A stretch of DNA of 64,000 nucleotides from Nitrobacter sp035546855 (GTDB taxonomy: Bacteria > Pseudomonadota > Alphaproteobacteria > Rhizobiales > Xanthobacteraceae). The stretch spans positions 1 through 64,000 of the forward strand of contig DASZVY010000096.1 of the NCBI GenBank assembly GCA_035546855.1, given 5' to 3'. Positions within the stretch are counted from its first letter, which is position 1. The number at the start of each line of letters is the position of its first letter. A model generated the notes under the pieces. That model did no database searches and was not told the DNA's origin. It saw nothing but the letters and a program-made list of their open reading frames with translations. Of this stretch, positions 16,239-26,542 are shown piece by piece. Made by a program: the position numbers and the translations under genes.

Positions 16239-16445
16239 GGCTTGCGCTCCAAAACGTGAACTGGCCGGTGATCGGTGAACCGATCCAGCGCCGTTTGCAA
16301 GCGGCCGGCCAAGCCTCGCCTTCAAAACGGCTTGAATTGGGACAATGCCATCTGCGCGGCTGCGCGGGGGCAAGCCGGGATCGAGACAACACTTCTATTG
16401 CGTGCCGGAAATGCCTATATTTCGGCAGTTTTTCGAGAGGCGTCG

Positions 16446-17845
<1,400 letters not shown>

Positions 17846-17849
<4 letters not shown>

Positions 17850-19180
17850 GCGCGAAGAAGCGCCAGCGCGACTCTGCCAGCCTGTTCGCTGCGGCAGGTC
17901 TGGAGAACGATGCGCCGCGCCCGCTCCCCGATCGGCTGAGGCCACGGCACCTGTCGGATGTGGTCGGTCAGGATCACATCCTCGGCCCGGACGGCGCGCT
18001 GACCCGCATGCTGGAAACGCGGACGCTGGGGTCGCTGGTGTTCTGGGGACCGCCGGGGACGGGCAAGACCACGGTGGCGCGGCTGCTGGCGGACGCGACC
18101 GATCTCGAGTTCGAGCAGATTTCCGCGGTGTTCTCCGGCGTTGCCGATCTCAAGAAAGTGTTCGATGCGGCGCGGGCGCGGCGAGAGGCCGGCCGTGGAA
18201 CATTGCTGTTCGTCGACGAGGTGCATCGCTTCAACCGCGCGCAGCAGGATTCGTTTCTGCCCGTGATGGAGGACGGCACCGTGGTGCTGGTCGGCGCCAC
18301 CACCGAGAACCCGTCGTTCGAACTCAACGCGGCGCTCCTGTCGCGCGCGCGGGTTCTGGTGTTCCATTCGCTCGATGCCGCGGCGATTGAAAAGCTGTTT
18401 GCCCATGCCGAGCAGGTCGAGGGCAAGCCGCTACCGCTCGATGCCGAGGCGCGGACCGCACTGGTGCGCATGGCCGATGGCGACGGACGCGCCGCCTTGA
18501 CCCTGGTCGAGGAAGTCTGGCGCTCCGCACGCGAGGGCGAAATCTTCAATGCCGAGCAGTTGCAGGGTGTGCTGCAGCGGCGCGCGCCGATCTACGACAA
18601 GTCCGCCGACGGCCATTACAACCTGATCTCGGCGTTGCACAAGGCGGTCCGCGGCTCCGATCCCGATGCCGCGCTGTATTATCTCGCGCGCATGCTGGAT
18701 GCCGGCGAGGATCCGCTGTTTCTGGCGCGCCGCGTGGTGCGGATGGCGGTCGAGGACATCGGGCTTGCCGATCCGCAGGCATTGATGATCGCCAACGCGG
18801 CGAAGGATGCCTATGACTTCCTCGGCTCGCCGGAAGGCGAGTTGGCGATAGCGCAGGCCGTGATCTATGTCGCCACCGCGCCGAAATCCAATGCCGCCTA
18901 CAAGGCGTTCGGCGCGGCGAAACGCGTGGCGAAGGAGGCAGGCTCCCTGTTGCCGCCGAAGCATATTCTCAATGCGCCGACGAAATTGATGCAGACCGAG
19001 GGCTACGGCAGCGGTTATCAATACGACCACGACACGCCGGAGGGCTTTTCGGGGCAAGACTACTTTCCGGAAGCGCTGGGTCGGCAGACGTTCTACAATC
19101 CGCCCGATCGCGGCTTTGAGCGCGAGATCAGGAAACGGCTCGACTACTGGGCCAAACTGCGACGAGACAAATCATCATGA
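17846..19180 (+). CDS. rarA: Replication-associated recombination protein A (RarA/MgsA/WRNIP1 family AAA+ ATPase)
   Basis: 444 residues, normal length. AAA+ module with Walker A GPPGTGKTT (68-76), Walker B LLFVDEVHRFN (120-130) and sensor segment GATTENPSFELNAALLSR. The C-terminal tetramerisation domain ends with the family signature YQYDHDTPEGFSGQDYFP. RarA acts at stalled forks with SSB and clamp-loader-like activity. The start ATG overlaps the protease stop, and the stop overlaps the rluC start (both ATGA). Confidence 0.95.
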
Positions 19181-20427
19181 GCCGCCGTTTCCGCAAGCCG
19201 CTCGAGAAGAAATCCGTGCGCGAGGCCAGGCGCGGCGCGAAGGCCGGTGGCAAACCGTTTGCTACGAAGGCGTCGGCAAAGCGGGGGCCTGCTCAGCGCG
19301 GGCTCAAAGAAAGAAGTCGTGCCCCCGAGGTGCGGGGCGATCGTGCCGAGCCTCGAAGGGCGGCGGCGCCATCCTCCGAAGCGCGCAAACACGCACCTCA
19401 GGATGACGCCGGCGCGGTCAAGGACGCGCCGCTGCCGACAAAAGTGCAGACCGTCGTCGTGTCCGCCGATGAAGCCGGCATGCGCGTCGATCGTTTCCTC
19501 GAGGCGAGGTTTCCCGGCCTGTCGTTCTCCCATATCCAGCGCATTGTCCGCAAAGGCGAGTTGCGGGTCGACGGCAAGCGGGCCGACAGCAAGGACCGGC
19601 TGGAGGAGGGGCAGAGCGTCCGCATCCCGCCGCTCAAGCTCGATGTGCCGAAGACCGCGGCGCATCTGTCAGACGCCGAAAAGAAAGTGCGGGACGAACT
19701 GCAGAAGATGGTGCTGTTCGAGGACGCCGATGTGATGGTGCTGAACAAGCCAGCCGGCCTTGCCGTGCAGGGTGGCTCGGGACTGTCGCGACATGTGGAC
19801 GGCATGCTGGAGGTAATGCGCGACGCCAGGGGCCAGCGGCCGCGGCTCGTTCATCGTCTCGACCGCGAGACGGCGGGGTGCCTGCTGGTGGCCAAAACGC
19901 GGTTTGCGGCCTCTACGCTGACCGGCTCGTTTCGTCATCGCTCGGCCCGGAAGATTTACTGGGCTCTGGTGGCGGGCGTCCCGAAGCCGAAGCAGGGGCG
20001 CATCTCCACCTATCTTGCCAAAGAGGAAAACGAAGAAGACTCGATCATGCGTATTGCAAAGCATGGTGACGAGGGCGCGAGTCACGCGGTGACTTACTAT
20101 GCGGTAGTGGAAACGTCGGCACAGAAGCTTGCGTGGGTATCGCTGAAGCCTGTGACCGGACGCACCCATCAGCTCCGCGCGCATATGGCGCATATCGATC
20201 ATCCGATCGTTGGCGACCCCAAATATTTCAACAAGGAGAACTGGCAGTTGCCGGGCGGGTTGCAGAAGCGCCTGCATCTTCTGGCGCGCCGTATCGTGAT
20301 CCCGCATCCGCGGGGAGGCGTTATCGACGTCACCGCGCCGCTGCCGCCGCACATGCTGCAATCATGGAATCTGCTGGGGCTGGAGGCCGATCGGTTCGAT
20401 CCGATCGAACATGCGCCGGAGGAATGA
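19177..20427 (+). CDS. rluC: RluC/RluD-family 23S rRNA pseudouridine synthase with repeat-derived N-terminal extension
   Basis: 416 residues. Residues ~88-155 are an S4 RNA-binding domain (GMRVDRFLEARFPGLSFSHIQ). The catalytic domain follows with HRLDRETAG; the aspartate (Asp229) is the catalytic one. The C-terminal PVTGRTHQLRAHMAHIDHPI and GDPKYF motifs are also present. Family members are usually about 300-330 residues; here a basic, low-complexity N-terminal extension of about 85 residues is added. DNA coding for residues 49-78 is made of two units of a dispersed palindromic repeat. RluC converts U955/2504/2580 in E. coli; the exact sites here are inferred. Confidence 0.88.
   Translation: MSRRFRKPLEKKSVREARRGAKAGGKPFATKASAKRGPAQRGLKERSRAPEVRGDRAEPRRAAAPSSEARKHAPQDDAGAVKDAPLPTKVQTVVVSADEAGMRVDRFLEARFPGLSFSHIQRIVRKGELRVDGKRADSKDRLEEGQSVRIPPLKLDVPKTAAHLSDAEKKVRDELQKMVLFEDADVMVLNKPAGLAVQGGSGLSRHVDGMLEVMRDARGQRPRLVHRLDRETAGCLLVAKTRFAASTLTGSFRHRSARKIYWALVAGVPKPKQGRISTYLAKEENEEDSIMRIAKHGDEGASHAVTYYAVVETSAQKLAWVSLKPVTGRTHQLRAHMAHIDHPIVGDPKYFNKENWQLPGGLQKRLHLLARRIVIPHPRGGVIDVTAPLPPHMLQSWNLLGLEADRFDPIEHAPEE
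19325..19408. repeat. Two palindromic repeat units inside the rluC coding region
   Basis: Unit one (19325-19363) is, in reverse complement, very like the element in the rpmD-rplO spacer (both share CTTCGAGGCTCGG and a CGCACCTC arm). Unit two (about 19371-19408) is in the opposite orientation and ends CGCACCTCAGGATGACG. Together they are read through in frame and give the residues around 49-78 of the pseudouridine synthase. This indicates that intergenic-type repeats entered or extended the 5' end of the gene without breaking the frame. Confidence 0.7.
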
Positions 20428-20439
20428 TCGGATATCGTG

Positions 20440-21222
20440 ATGCGTGAACTCTTTGACGAGCCCTTCGGGAAATCGCCCGATCCGAACGAAGCCGTCCGCA
20501 AGGCGGCGCAGACGCCGCTGCGCAAACGATTCTATGCGCATGCCGGGACCAGGCCGGTCGAAGGTGGTTTCGGCATCGTGCTCGACGGCACGCCGGTGCG
20601 CACGCCGTCACGAAACCTGCTGGCGGCGCCGTCGAAAAAGATTGCCGATGCGATTGCCGCAGAATGGGAAGCCCAGCAGGATGTCATCAACCCGCTGACG
20701 ATGCCGATGACGCGGCTCGCCAACAGCGTCATCGATGGCGTCGCCGGCCGGGTCGATCTCGTGGCCGAGGACATCGCCAAGTATTTCGGATCGGACCTGC
20801 TGTTCTATCGCGTGGGCCATCCGAGGGAACTGGTGGCGCGGGAGGCGGCGCACTGGGATCCCGTGATGTTCTGGGCCGCGGAAACGCTGGGTGCGCATTT
20901 CATCCTGGCGGAGGGAATCATGCATGTGCGCCAGCCGGATCAGGCGATCGCGGCGGCACGCGCCGCTCTGCCGTCCGACCCCTGGGCGGTCGCGGCGCTG
21001 CATGTGGTGACGACGCTGACCGGCTCCGCGCTGCTGGCGCTGGCGCTGATGCAGGGGCGGTTGACGCCGGACGAGGTCTGGGCCGCCGCCCATGTCGACG
21101 AAGACTGGAATACCCGGCAATGGGGAATCGACGAGGAGGTCGCGGCCCGGCGGGCCGCAAAGCTCACCGATTTCCGCGCCGCTGCCGAGGTCCTTGCCGG
21201 TGCCGCGCCGGCCTTGGGTTAA
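20440..21222 (+). CDS. ATP12 family F1-ATPase assembly chaperone
   Basis: 260 residues with the ATP12 pattern: RKRFYAHAGTRPVEGGFGIVLDGTPVRTPSRN near the start, then AIAAEWEAQQDVINPLTMPMTRLANSVID, and a C-terminal DEDWNTRQWGIDEEVAARRA segment. ATP12 protects the alpha subunit of F1 during ATP synthase assembly in mitochondria, and the family is found in alphaproteobacteria. The start is the ATG at 20440 (a GTG directly before it is less likely). It follows rluC by 12 nt and probably belongs to the same transcript. Confidence 0.92.
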   Translation: MRELFDEPFGKSPDPNEAVRKAAQTPLRKRFYAHAGTRPVEGGFGIVLDGTPVRTPSRNLLAAPSKKIADAIAAEWEAQQDVINPLTMPMTRLANSVIDGVAGRVDLVAEDIAKYFGSDLLFYRVGHPRELVAREAAHWDPVMFWAAETLGAHFILAEGIMHVRQPDQAIAAARAALPSDPWAVAALHVVTTLTGSALLALALMQGRLTPDEVWAAAHVDEDWNTRQWGIDEEVAARRAAKLTDFRAAAEVLAGAAPALG

Positions 21223-21270
21223 CGACAGGTTTACGTCGCCGGTTTAGCTTCGCAGCCGAACGAGGCTGTC

Positions 21271-22917
21271 ATGGCGATCTCCATCAATCCGATTTTCCCG
21301 GTCATCGCGGCGCAAAGCGTCTCGGCGGACATTGCGCTGCAACCGGGGACCGTCATCGACGCGCAGGTCCAAAAAGTTCTGGCGAACGATCTTGTGCGCA
21401 TCGCGATCGCCAATCTCAGCATCGACGTGCTATCGGAAATCCCGCTGCACGCGGGACAGAGCCTGCAACTCGCCGTATCGCAGACAGCGGACGGCCTCCG
21501 GCTGAGCGTTGTCGGTCCGGATGGAGCGCCGGCCCAGACCCTGGCCGGCAGCGCGGCTCCGCAAGACACGGTCACGCTGACATCCGATGCCGCCGCCGTG
21601 ACGTCCGTCAAATCGGAAGCGGCGGTATCGTCGCGTCCGACCTTGACGACGCTGGAGGCGCTCGCGGTCTCGGCTGCCGCGCAGGCCGCGGCGACACGGC
21701 AGGGAAGCCTGTCGCCGTTGTTTGCCAATCTGCTCGCCACAGCGGGTACGATCGGTCTGCCGCCGGCCGTGCAGCAGGCGGCGGCGTCCCTGTTCGCGTT
21801 GCGCCCGAATCTCGATCCCGACCTGGCCGGTGGCAACATCAAGACGGCGTTTCAGCGCTCCGGTTTGTTTTTTGAGGCTTCGATGGCCGCAGGGGCCGAG
21901 GCAATGCCTGCATCGACAACGGGCGGATTCCCGGATCTCAAGGCCGCCCTGATCGTGCTGCGTCAGACGCTCTCGACGTGGGCCGGTGATGCCGCGCGCG
22001 CGCCGCCGGCCTCGTCAGGCGCTCCCCAGGCCGCATCGTCGACGGCGACGATGCAGGTGCCGTCGCTGGCACCCGATTTCGATATGCAGGAAATCCTGCT
22101 GCCGCAGGCGGTGGTACCTGTTGCCGAGGATATCGGCCGTGGCGTCGCTGCCAACGAGACCATCCTGGCGCCCCCGTTGCCTGCGGGGTTGCGCGCGGTT
22201 GCGACCGGAGCGGCGCTGAACCTGCTGCAGGAAGCGTTGCAGAACGGCATGTCCGAAGCCGGAGCGTCGAAGTCCGGAGTTGATGGCGGCCTGGCGTCAT
22301 CGCGAGCCGGAGCGACGGGCAGCGACGCGGCCGTGGTCCGGACGTCGATCCCGCCACCGCCGTTTCGGGGCGCATTGCCGTCGGCGCAGCCTGTGACGGA
22401 GGCATTTATGTCATCGCGCGCGCCGGCGGATGTCGCGCGGCATCTGCTCGATGATACCGATGCCGCGCTGGCGCGCCAGACTTTGCTGCAAGTGGCTTCG
22501 CTGCCGGACCAGAGCGATCCGGCCGGTTCGCGGCTCGATCTGGCCGCGCCACGCTGGAATTTTGAGATTCCGTTCGCGGCTCCTTTCGGCACCGCGGTTG
22601 CGCAGTTCGAAATCTCAAGGGATGGTGCAAGCTCCGAGGCTGACGCCGCGAAGCGGGTCTGGCGCGCGCGGTTTTCGCTCGACGTCGAGCCAACCGGGCC
22701 GGTCCACGCGCTGATATCGCTGACGGGCGACAAGACATCGGTGCGCATCTGGGCGGAGCGGCCGGCGACCTTTCAGCAATTGCGCGCCGGCACCGCTCAA
22801 CTCAGTCAGGCGCTCAGCCGCGCCGATCTCCTGCCGGGCGATATCATCATCCGTGAGGGGACGCCGCCGCAGCCGGCGTCGGCCCCGGCGGGTCATTTTC
22901 TGGATCGTGCATCGTGA
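21271..22917 (+). CDS. FliK-like flagellar hook-length control protein
   Basis: 548 residues. The N-terminus (MAISINPIFPVIAAQSV) leads into a long Ala/Ser/Pro-rich, low-complexity middle. The last ~110 residues hold an ordered domain (WRARFSLDVEPTGPVHALISL; VRIWAERPATFQQLRAG; LSRADLLPGDIIIREGTPP) matching the C-terminal hook-length-control domain. This architecture of disordered ruler plus switch-binding domain is that of FliK. No other flagellar gene is in the window, so the role is inferred from the C-terminal domain and from the neighbour: the next gene is a FlhB-C-like protein, the partner class of FliK, and overlaps it by 4 nt (GTGA). Confidence 0.72.
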   Translation: MAISINPIFPVIAAQSVSADIALQPGTVIDAQVQKVLANDLVRIAIANLSIDVLSEIPLHAGQSLQLAVSQTADGLRLSVVGPDGAPAQTLAGSAAPQDTVTLTSDAAAVTSVKSEAAVSSRPTLTTLEALAVSAAAQAAATRQGSLSPLFANLLATAGTIGLPPAVQQAAASLFALRPNLDPDLAGGNIKTAFQRSGLFFEASMAAGAEAMPASTTGGFPDLKAALIVLRQTLSTWAGDAARAPPASSGAPQAASSTATMQVPSLAPDFDMQEILLPQAVVPVAEDIGRGVAANETILAPPLPAGLRAVATGAALNLLQEALQNGMSEAGASKSGVDGGLASSRAGATGSDAAVVRTSIPPPPFRGALPSAQPVTEAFMSSRAPADVARHLLDDTDAALARQTLLQVASLPDQSDPAGSRLDLAAPRWNFEIPFAAPFGTAVAQFEISRDGASSEADAAKRVWRARFSLDVEPTGPVHALISLTGDKTSVRIWAERPATFQQLRAGTAQLSQALSRADLLPGDIIIREGTPPQPASAPAGHFLDRAS

Positions 22918-23180
22918 GCACCTCGACCAAAGACCAACTCGCCGTTGCGCTTCACTACGACAAAGGCGGCGCGCCGCGCGTCGTCGCCAAGGGCAGAGGG
23001 GCACTCGGCGCGAAGATCATCGAGGTCGCCAGGGCGCACGATGTGCCGATCGAGGAAAACGAGGTGCTGGCCGGTGCGCTCTCGCATGTCGAGTTGGGCG
23101 ACGAGATTCCCGCCGAGTTGTACAAGGCCGTGGCCGAGGTATTGGTGTTCGTGCTGCGGCTGTCGGGGCGAGCGCGTTAG
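22914..23180 (+). CDS. Stand-alone FlhB C-terminal-domain protein (EscU/YscU/FlhB family, no membrane part)
   Basis: 88 residues, GTG start overlapping the fliK-like stop. The sequence VALHYDKGGAPRVVAKGRGALGAKIIEVARAHDVPIEENEVLAGAL...DEIPAELYKAVAEVLVFVLRL aligns with the FlhB cytosolic domain from just after the autocleavage site onward. The NPTH cleavage motif and the four TM segments are absent. It therefore looks like the FlhB-CC fragment made as a separate gene, as in FhlB/YlqH proteins. A role in substrate-specificity switching with the adjacent FliK is inferred. Confidence 0.85.
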   Translation: MSTSTKDQLAVALHYDKGGAPRVVAKGRGALGAKIIEVARAHDVPIEENEVLAGALSHVELGDEIPAELYKAVAEVLVFVLRLSGRAR

Positions 23181-23390
23181 GCCGCTGGCCGGGCCTGGCA
23201 TCATCGGGCGTCGGCTCTCCCCACCGCCTTTAGACCGGAGGGACGGACCTGCGGGCAGGGGACGGCAAAGCCGGTTTCCCGCCCGGAAAAGGCCGTGCTA
23301 GAAGGCGGCGAAAGTCGATGTGGCAAACCCGGGGCAGACCCGCCGCGGCGCCGCCACGAACCGAAACCGACGGAACGCAGGCGGGAGACC

Positions 23391-24923
23391 ATGAAAGACA
23401 TCCTGGACACCCTCGAAGAGCGGCGCGCGGGCGCAAAACTCGGCGGCGGCGAGAAGCGCATCGAGGCGCAGCACCAGCGCGGCAAGCTGACCGCGCGCGA
23501 GCGCATCGAACTGCTGCTCGACAAGGGCTCGTTCGAGGAGTTCGACATGTTCGTCGAGCACCGTTCCACCGAGTTCGGCATGGAGAAGTCGAAGGTGCCG
23601 GGCGACGGCGTGGTTACGGGGTGGGGCACCGTCAACGGCCGCAAGACCTTCGTGTTCGCGAAGGATTTTACCGTGTTCGGCGGCTCGCTGTCGGAAACCC
23701 ACGCCCTGAAGATCACCAAGATCCAGGACATGGCGCTGAAGGCGCGGGCGCCGATCATCGGCCTCTACGATGCTGGCGGCGCGCGCATCCAGGAAGGCGT
23801 CGCCGCGCTTGCCGGCTATTCCTATGTGTTCCGCCGCAACGTCGTGGCGTCCGGCGTCATCCCGCAGATATCAGTCATCATGGGGCCGTGCGCCGGCGGC
23901 GACGTCTATTCGCCGGCCATGACCGACTTCATCTTCATGGTGAAGAACACGAGCTACATGTTCGTCACCGGTCCCGACGTGGTGAAGACCGTCACCAACG
24001 AGGTGGTGACGGCGGAAGAACTTGGCGGCGCCAGCGTGCATGCGACAAAATCGTCGATCGCCGACGGCGCGTTCGACAACGACGTCGAAGCGCTGCTGCA
24101 GATGCGCCGCCTGATCGACTTCCTGCCTGCGAACAACACCGAGGGCGTGCCGGAGTGGCCGAGCTTCGACGACATCGAGCGCACCGACGACTCGCTGGAT
24201 ACGCTGGTCCCCGACAATCCGAACAAGCCCTACGACATCAAGGAGCTGATCCTGAAGGTGGTGGACGAGGGCGACTTCTTCGAACTCGCGGAGACGTTCG
24301 CGAAGAACATTGTCACCGGCTTCGGCCGCATCGCCGGCCGCACGGTGGGCTTCGTCGCCAACCAGCCGATGGTGCTGGCGGGCGTGCTGGATAGCGACGC
24401 CTCGCGCAAGGCCGCACGCTTCGTTCGTTTTTGCGATGCCTTCAACATCCCGATCGTGACCTTCGTGGACGTGCCGGGCTTTTTGCCGGGCACCGCGCAG
24501 GAATATGGCGGGCTGATCAAGCATGGCGCGAAACTCTTGTTCGCCTATTCGCAATGCACGGTGCCGCTCGTCACCGTCATCACGCGCAAGGCCTATGGCG
24601 GCGCATTCGACGTGATGGCGTCCAAGGAGATCGGCGCCGACATGAACTACGCCTGGCCGACCGCGCAGATCGCCGTCATGGGCGCCAAGGGCGCGGTCGA
24701 GATCATCTTCCGTGCAGATATGAACGATCCCGACAAGATCGCCGCGCGCACCAAGGAATATGAAGACCGCTTCCTGTCGCCGTTCATCGCTGCCGAGCGC
24801 GGCTATATCGACGATGTCATCATGCCGCACTCGACCCGCAAGCGCATCGCCCGCGCGCTGGCGATGCTGCGCGACAAGCATGTCGACGCGCCCATGAAGA
24901 AGCACGACAACATTCCGCTGTGA
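23391..24923 (+). CDS. pccB: Propionyl-CoA/acyl-CoA carboxylase beta (carboxyltransferase) subunit
   Basis: 510 residues, the standard PccB size. It starts MKDILDTLEERRAGAKLGGG after GCGGGAG. Both crotonase-fold halves are visible: N-terminal (GLYDAGGARIQEGVAALAGY; MGPCAGGDVYSPAMTDF; LGGASVHA) and C-terminal (FVDVPGFLPGTAQEYGG; ITRKAYGGAFDVM; AVMGAKGAVEIIF). It transfers CO2 from biotin to propionyl-CoA or a related acyl-CoA. The biotin-carrying alpha subunit gene is not in the window; in this group it usually lies nearby downstream or elsewhere. Confidence 0.93.
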   Translation: MKDILDTLEERRAGAKLGGGEKRIEAQHQRGKLTARERIELLLDKGSFEEFDMFVEHRSTEFGMEKSKVPGDGVVTGWGTVNGRKTFVFAKDFTVFGGSLSETHALKITKIQDMALKARAPIIGLYDAGGARIQEGVAALAGYSYVFRRNVVASGVIPQISVIMGPCAGGDVYSPAMTDFIFMVKNTSYMFVTGPDVVKTVTNEVVTAEELGGASVHATKSSIADGAFDNDVEALLQMRRLIDFLPANNTEGVPEWPSFDDIERTDDSLDTLVPDNPNKPYDIKELILKVVDEGDFFELAETFAKNIVTGFGRIAGRTVGFVANQPMVLAGVLDSDASRKAARFVRFCDAFNIPIVTFVDVPGFLPGTAQEYGGLIKHGAKLLFAYSQCTVPLVTVITRKAYGGAFDVMASKEIGADMNYAWPTAQIAVMGAKGAVEIIFRADMNDPDKIAARTKEYEDRFLSPFIAAERGYIDDVIMPHSTRKRIARALAMLRDKHVDAPMKKHDNIPL

Positions 24924-24929
24924 GGGGAT

Positions 24930-25167
24930 ATGCCCGACGGTTCTGCGCTGGGGGCCGTATCGCGCGTTCTTCTGTTCGAATGAGGGCAGCGAACCGGCGC
25001 ATATCCATGTCGGCAGCGCAGACATGGAGGCCAAATTCTGGCTGCACGACCTGTCTGTGGCGGTGAATGCCGGGTTTCCGTCGCATGAAATCGGGGATAT
25101 CATTCGTCATCTGCGATCCCATCGCGATGAGTTGCTGGGTGCATGGCATGAGCACTCTGGAAATTGA
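24930..25167 (+). pseudogene. DUF4160 family gene, apparently frameshifted at the third codon
   Basis: Read from 24937, the frame gives TVLRWGPYRAFFCSNEGSEPAHIHV..., the full DUF4160 fold (about 77 residues to a TGA at 25165). The family normally starts MPTVLR. Here the ATG at 24930 is followed by CCC GAC GGT, one C too many, so the ATG frame stops after 17 codons while the conserved frame has no ATG, GTG or TTG near its start. Removing one C restores MPTVLRWGPYR. This is either a single-base insertion (pseudogene), a sequencing error or expression from a rare start. The 3' end overlaps the DUF2442 gene by 20 nt, as is typical for the pair. Confidence 0.7.
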
Positions 25168-25396
25168 GGTCGGCGATCTGCGCGCCCGTTCGGTGGAATT
25201 CACGTCGTCCGAACTCGTGGTGACGCTGAGGGACGGGCGGCGTATCGCGACGCCGCTCGACTGGTATCCGCGCCCTGCCGCTGCATTGCCGAAGCAGCGT
25301 GCGAACTACGAGATCATGCCGATGGGAATCCGCTGGCCCGATCTTGATGAAGACTTGAGCGTGACGGGAATGCTTGGAGGCCGTCAGGCGAAGTAA
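25148..25396 (+). CDS. DUF2442 domain protein
   Basis: 82 residues: MSTLEIEVGDLRARSVEFTSSELVVTLRDGRRIATPLDWYPRP...NYEIMPMGIRWPDLDEDLSVTGML. The FTSSELVVTLRDGR..PLDWYPRL and IRWPDLDEDLSVEGLL patterns define DUF2442. It overlaps the end of the DUF4160 reading frame by 20 nt; DUF4160-DUF2442 pairs are common in bacteria and have been suspected to be a toxin-antitoxin-like module, but the biochemical role is not established. The DUF2442 half is intact. Confidence 0.82.
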   Translation: MSTLEIEVGDLRARSVEFTSSELVVTLRDGRRIATPLDWYPRPAAALPKQRANYEIMPMGIRWPDLDEDLSVTGMLGGRQAK

Positions 25397-25447
25397 GCAC
25401 GCGCAAATAAAGAAGTGGCATCCCGTTTAAGCGGTTGGATTGTTCCA

Positions 25448-25759
25448 ATGCCTCTCCACATCCTCTGCGTCCGCGCTAACGTCCCCGACGCCTCCAAACG
25501 CGCGGCGTTCGATGCGTGGCGCGAGCATCTTCCGGATGCTGTGAAATCATTCGGCGCGATGCGGGCGTGGCGCTACTGGCTTGCCAACGATCCGGCGGTG
25601 CATCTGGCGATGTATGAGTTTCCCGACCGCGCATCGCTCGATGCCGCCAACGAGGGCGAGGAGATCAAGCGGCTGGTGAAGGATTTCGATCGCGACTGGC
25701 CGGACGTCAAGCGGTCGCGCGAGATTCTTGTGCTGGCGGAGGAATGGCCGGCTCGGTAA
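25448..25759 (+). CDS. Hypothetical protein, possible dimeric alpha/beta-barrel
   Basis: 103 residues from MPLHILCVRANVPDASKRAAF. The pattern (beta strand, helix with AFDAWREHLPDAVKSF, then RAWRYWLANDPAVHLAMYEFPDRASLDAAN) is like small dimeric alpha-beta barrel proteins such as ABM/EthD types, in which a family member packs one substrate cavity. No catalytic residue can be named. It stands between the DUF2442 gene and a secreted hydrolase-like gene with no overlap. Confidence 0.6.
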   Translation: MPLHILCVRANVPDASKRAAFDAWREHLPDAVKSFGAMRAWRYWLANDPAVHLAMYEFPDRASLDAANEGEEIKRLVKDFDRDWPDVKRSREILVLAEEWPAR

Positions 25760-25800
25760 GCTGCCTGCGGCCACGATATTGGGCCTGCGGGGGATTTCAG

Positions 25801-26520
25801 ATGACCAGGCACTTGTCCGTTTCCGGGTTCGCAGCAATTTGTCTCGGCTTTGTTGCGTTTGTTTTGCTGGCCGCCGCTGCGCCGGCGCAAGCCGACGAGA
25901 CCGTCAGCATCGGCGGCTCCCGCGCGGTTCTCATCAAACCGAAGGCGATCCATGCCAGCGTGATCCTGATGCCCGGCGGCAATGGCGCGATCCGTGCCGG
26001 CGACCACGGCGACATTCACGGTCTTCTCGGCAACCAGCTTGTCCGCACCCGCCATGCCTATGCGGCGCGCGGGCTCGCGGTGCTCGTGGTCGATGCGGAC
26101 GTCAACCTCGCCAGTGCGGTGCAATACATGGCGGCCATCAAGCGGCCGGTCACGGTCATCGCGACCAGCCGCGGCACGCAGCGGGCGGCACGCGGCATCG
26201 CGGCGGGGGCACGGCCGAACGCGCTGGTGCTGACCTCGGGCTTCCTGAGCGCGGAGTCCGGCAGCAGTGACAACGTGGAATCGATCCTCGGATCGCCGGC
26301 CTTGTTGCCGCGCACGCTGGTGATCCATCACCGCGAAGACGCCTGCAGGTTCACGCTGCCCGCCGGTGTCGAACCGTTCATCAAGTGGTCGGCCGGGCGG
26401 GCGCATGTGCGGTGGGTGAGCGGCGGCGGCAATCAGGGCGACGCCTGCGAAGCCTTCGCCCATCACGGCTTCAACGGCCTCGACGGCCAGATCGTCGGGA
26501 TGGCCGGGAGCTTCCATTGA
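25801..26520 (+). CDS. Secreted alpha/beta-hydrolase-like protein
   Basis: 239 residues with a clear Sec signal peptide (hydrophobic stretch FAAICLGFVAFVLLAAAAPAQA). The mature part has the alpha/beta-hydrolase order: an oxyanion-type loop (LMPGGNGAI), then ARGLAVLVVDADV, a nucleophile-elbow-like VIATSRGTQRA (Ser in a T-S-R-G context), and a late His pair (EAFAHHGFNG). HHRED and a conserved pair of cysteines are also seen. It is likely a periplasmic hydrolase of unknown substrate. The start chosen gives the signal peptide directly. Confidence 0.65.
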   Translation: MTRHLSVSGFAAICLGFVAFVLLAAAAPAQADETVSIGGSRAVLIKPKAIHASVILMPGGNGAIRAGDHGDIHGLLGNQLVRTRHAYAARGLAVLVVDADVNLASAVQYMAAIKRPVTVIATSRGTQRAARGIAAGARPNALVLTSGFLSAESGSSDNVESILGSPALLPRTLVIHHREDACRFTLPAGVEPFIKWSAGRAHVRWVSGGGNQGDACEAFAHHGFNGLDGQIVGMAGSFH

Positions 26521-26542
26521 GGCGGTGGGCGGGACCTCTCCT

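Noticed and set aside
16275..16445. N-terminal extension of the degP-like gene
   Set aside because: The ATG at 16446 begins a clear signal peptide; the upstream codons would bury it and lie in the divergent promoter region.
20133..20447. Plus-strand frame overlapping the end of rluC
   Set aside because: Other-frame shadow of rluC; no support.
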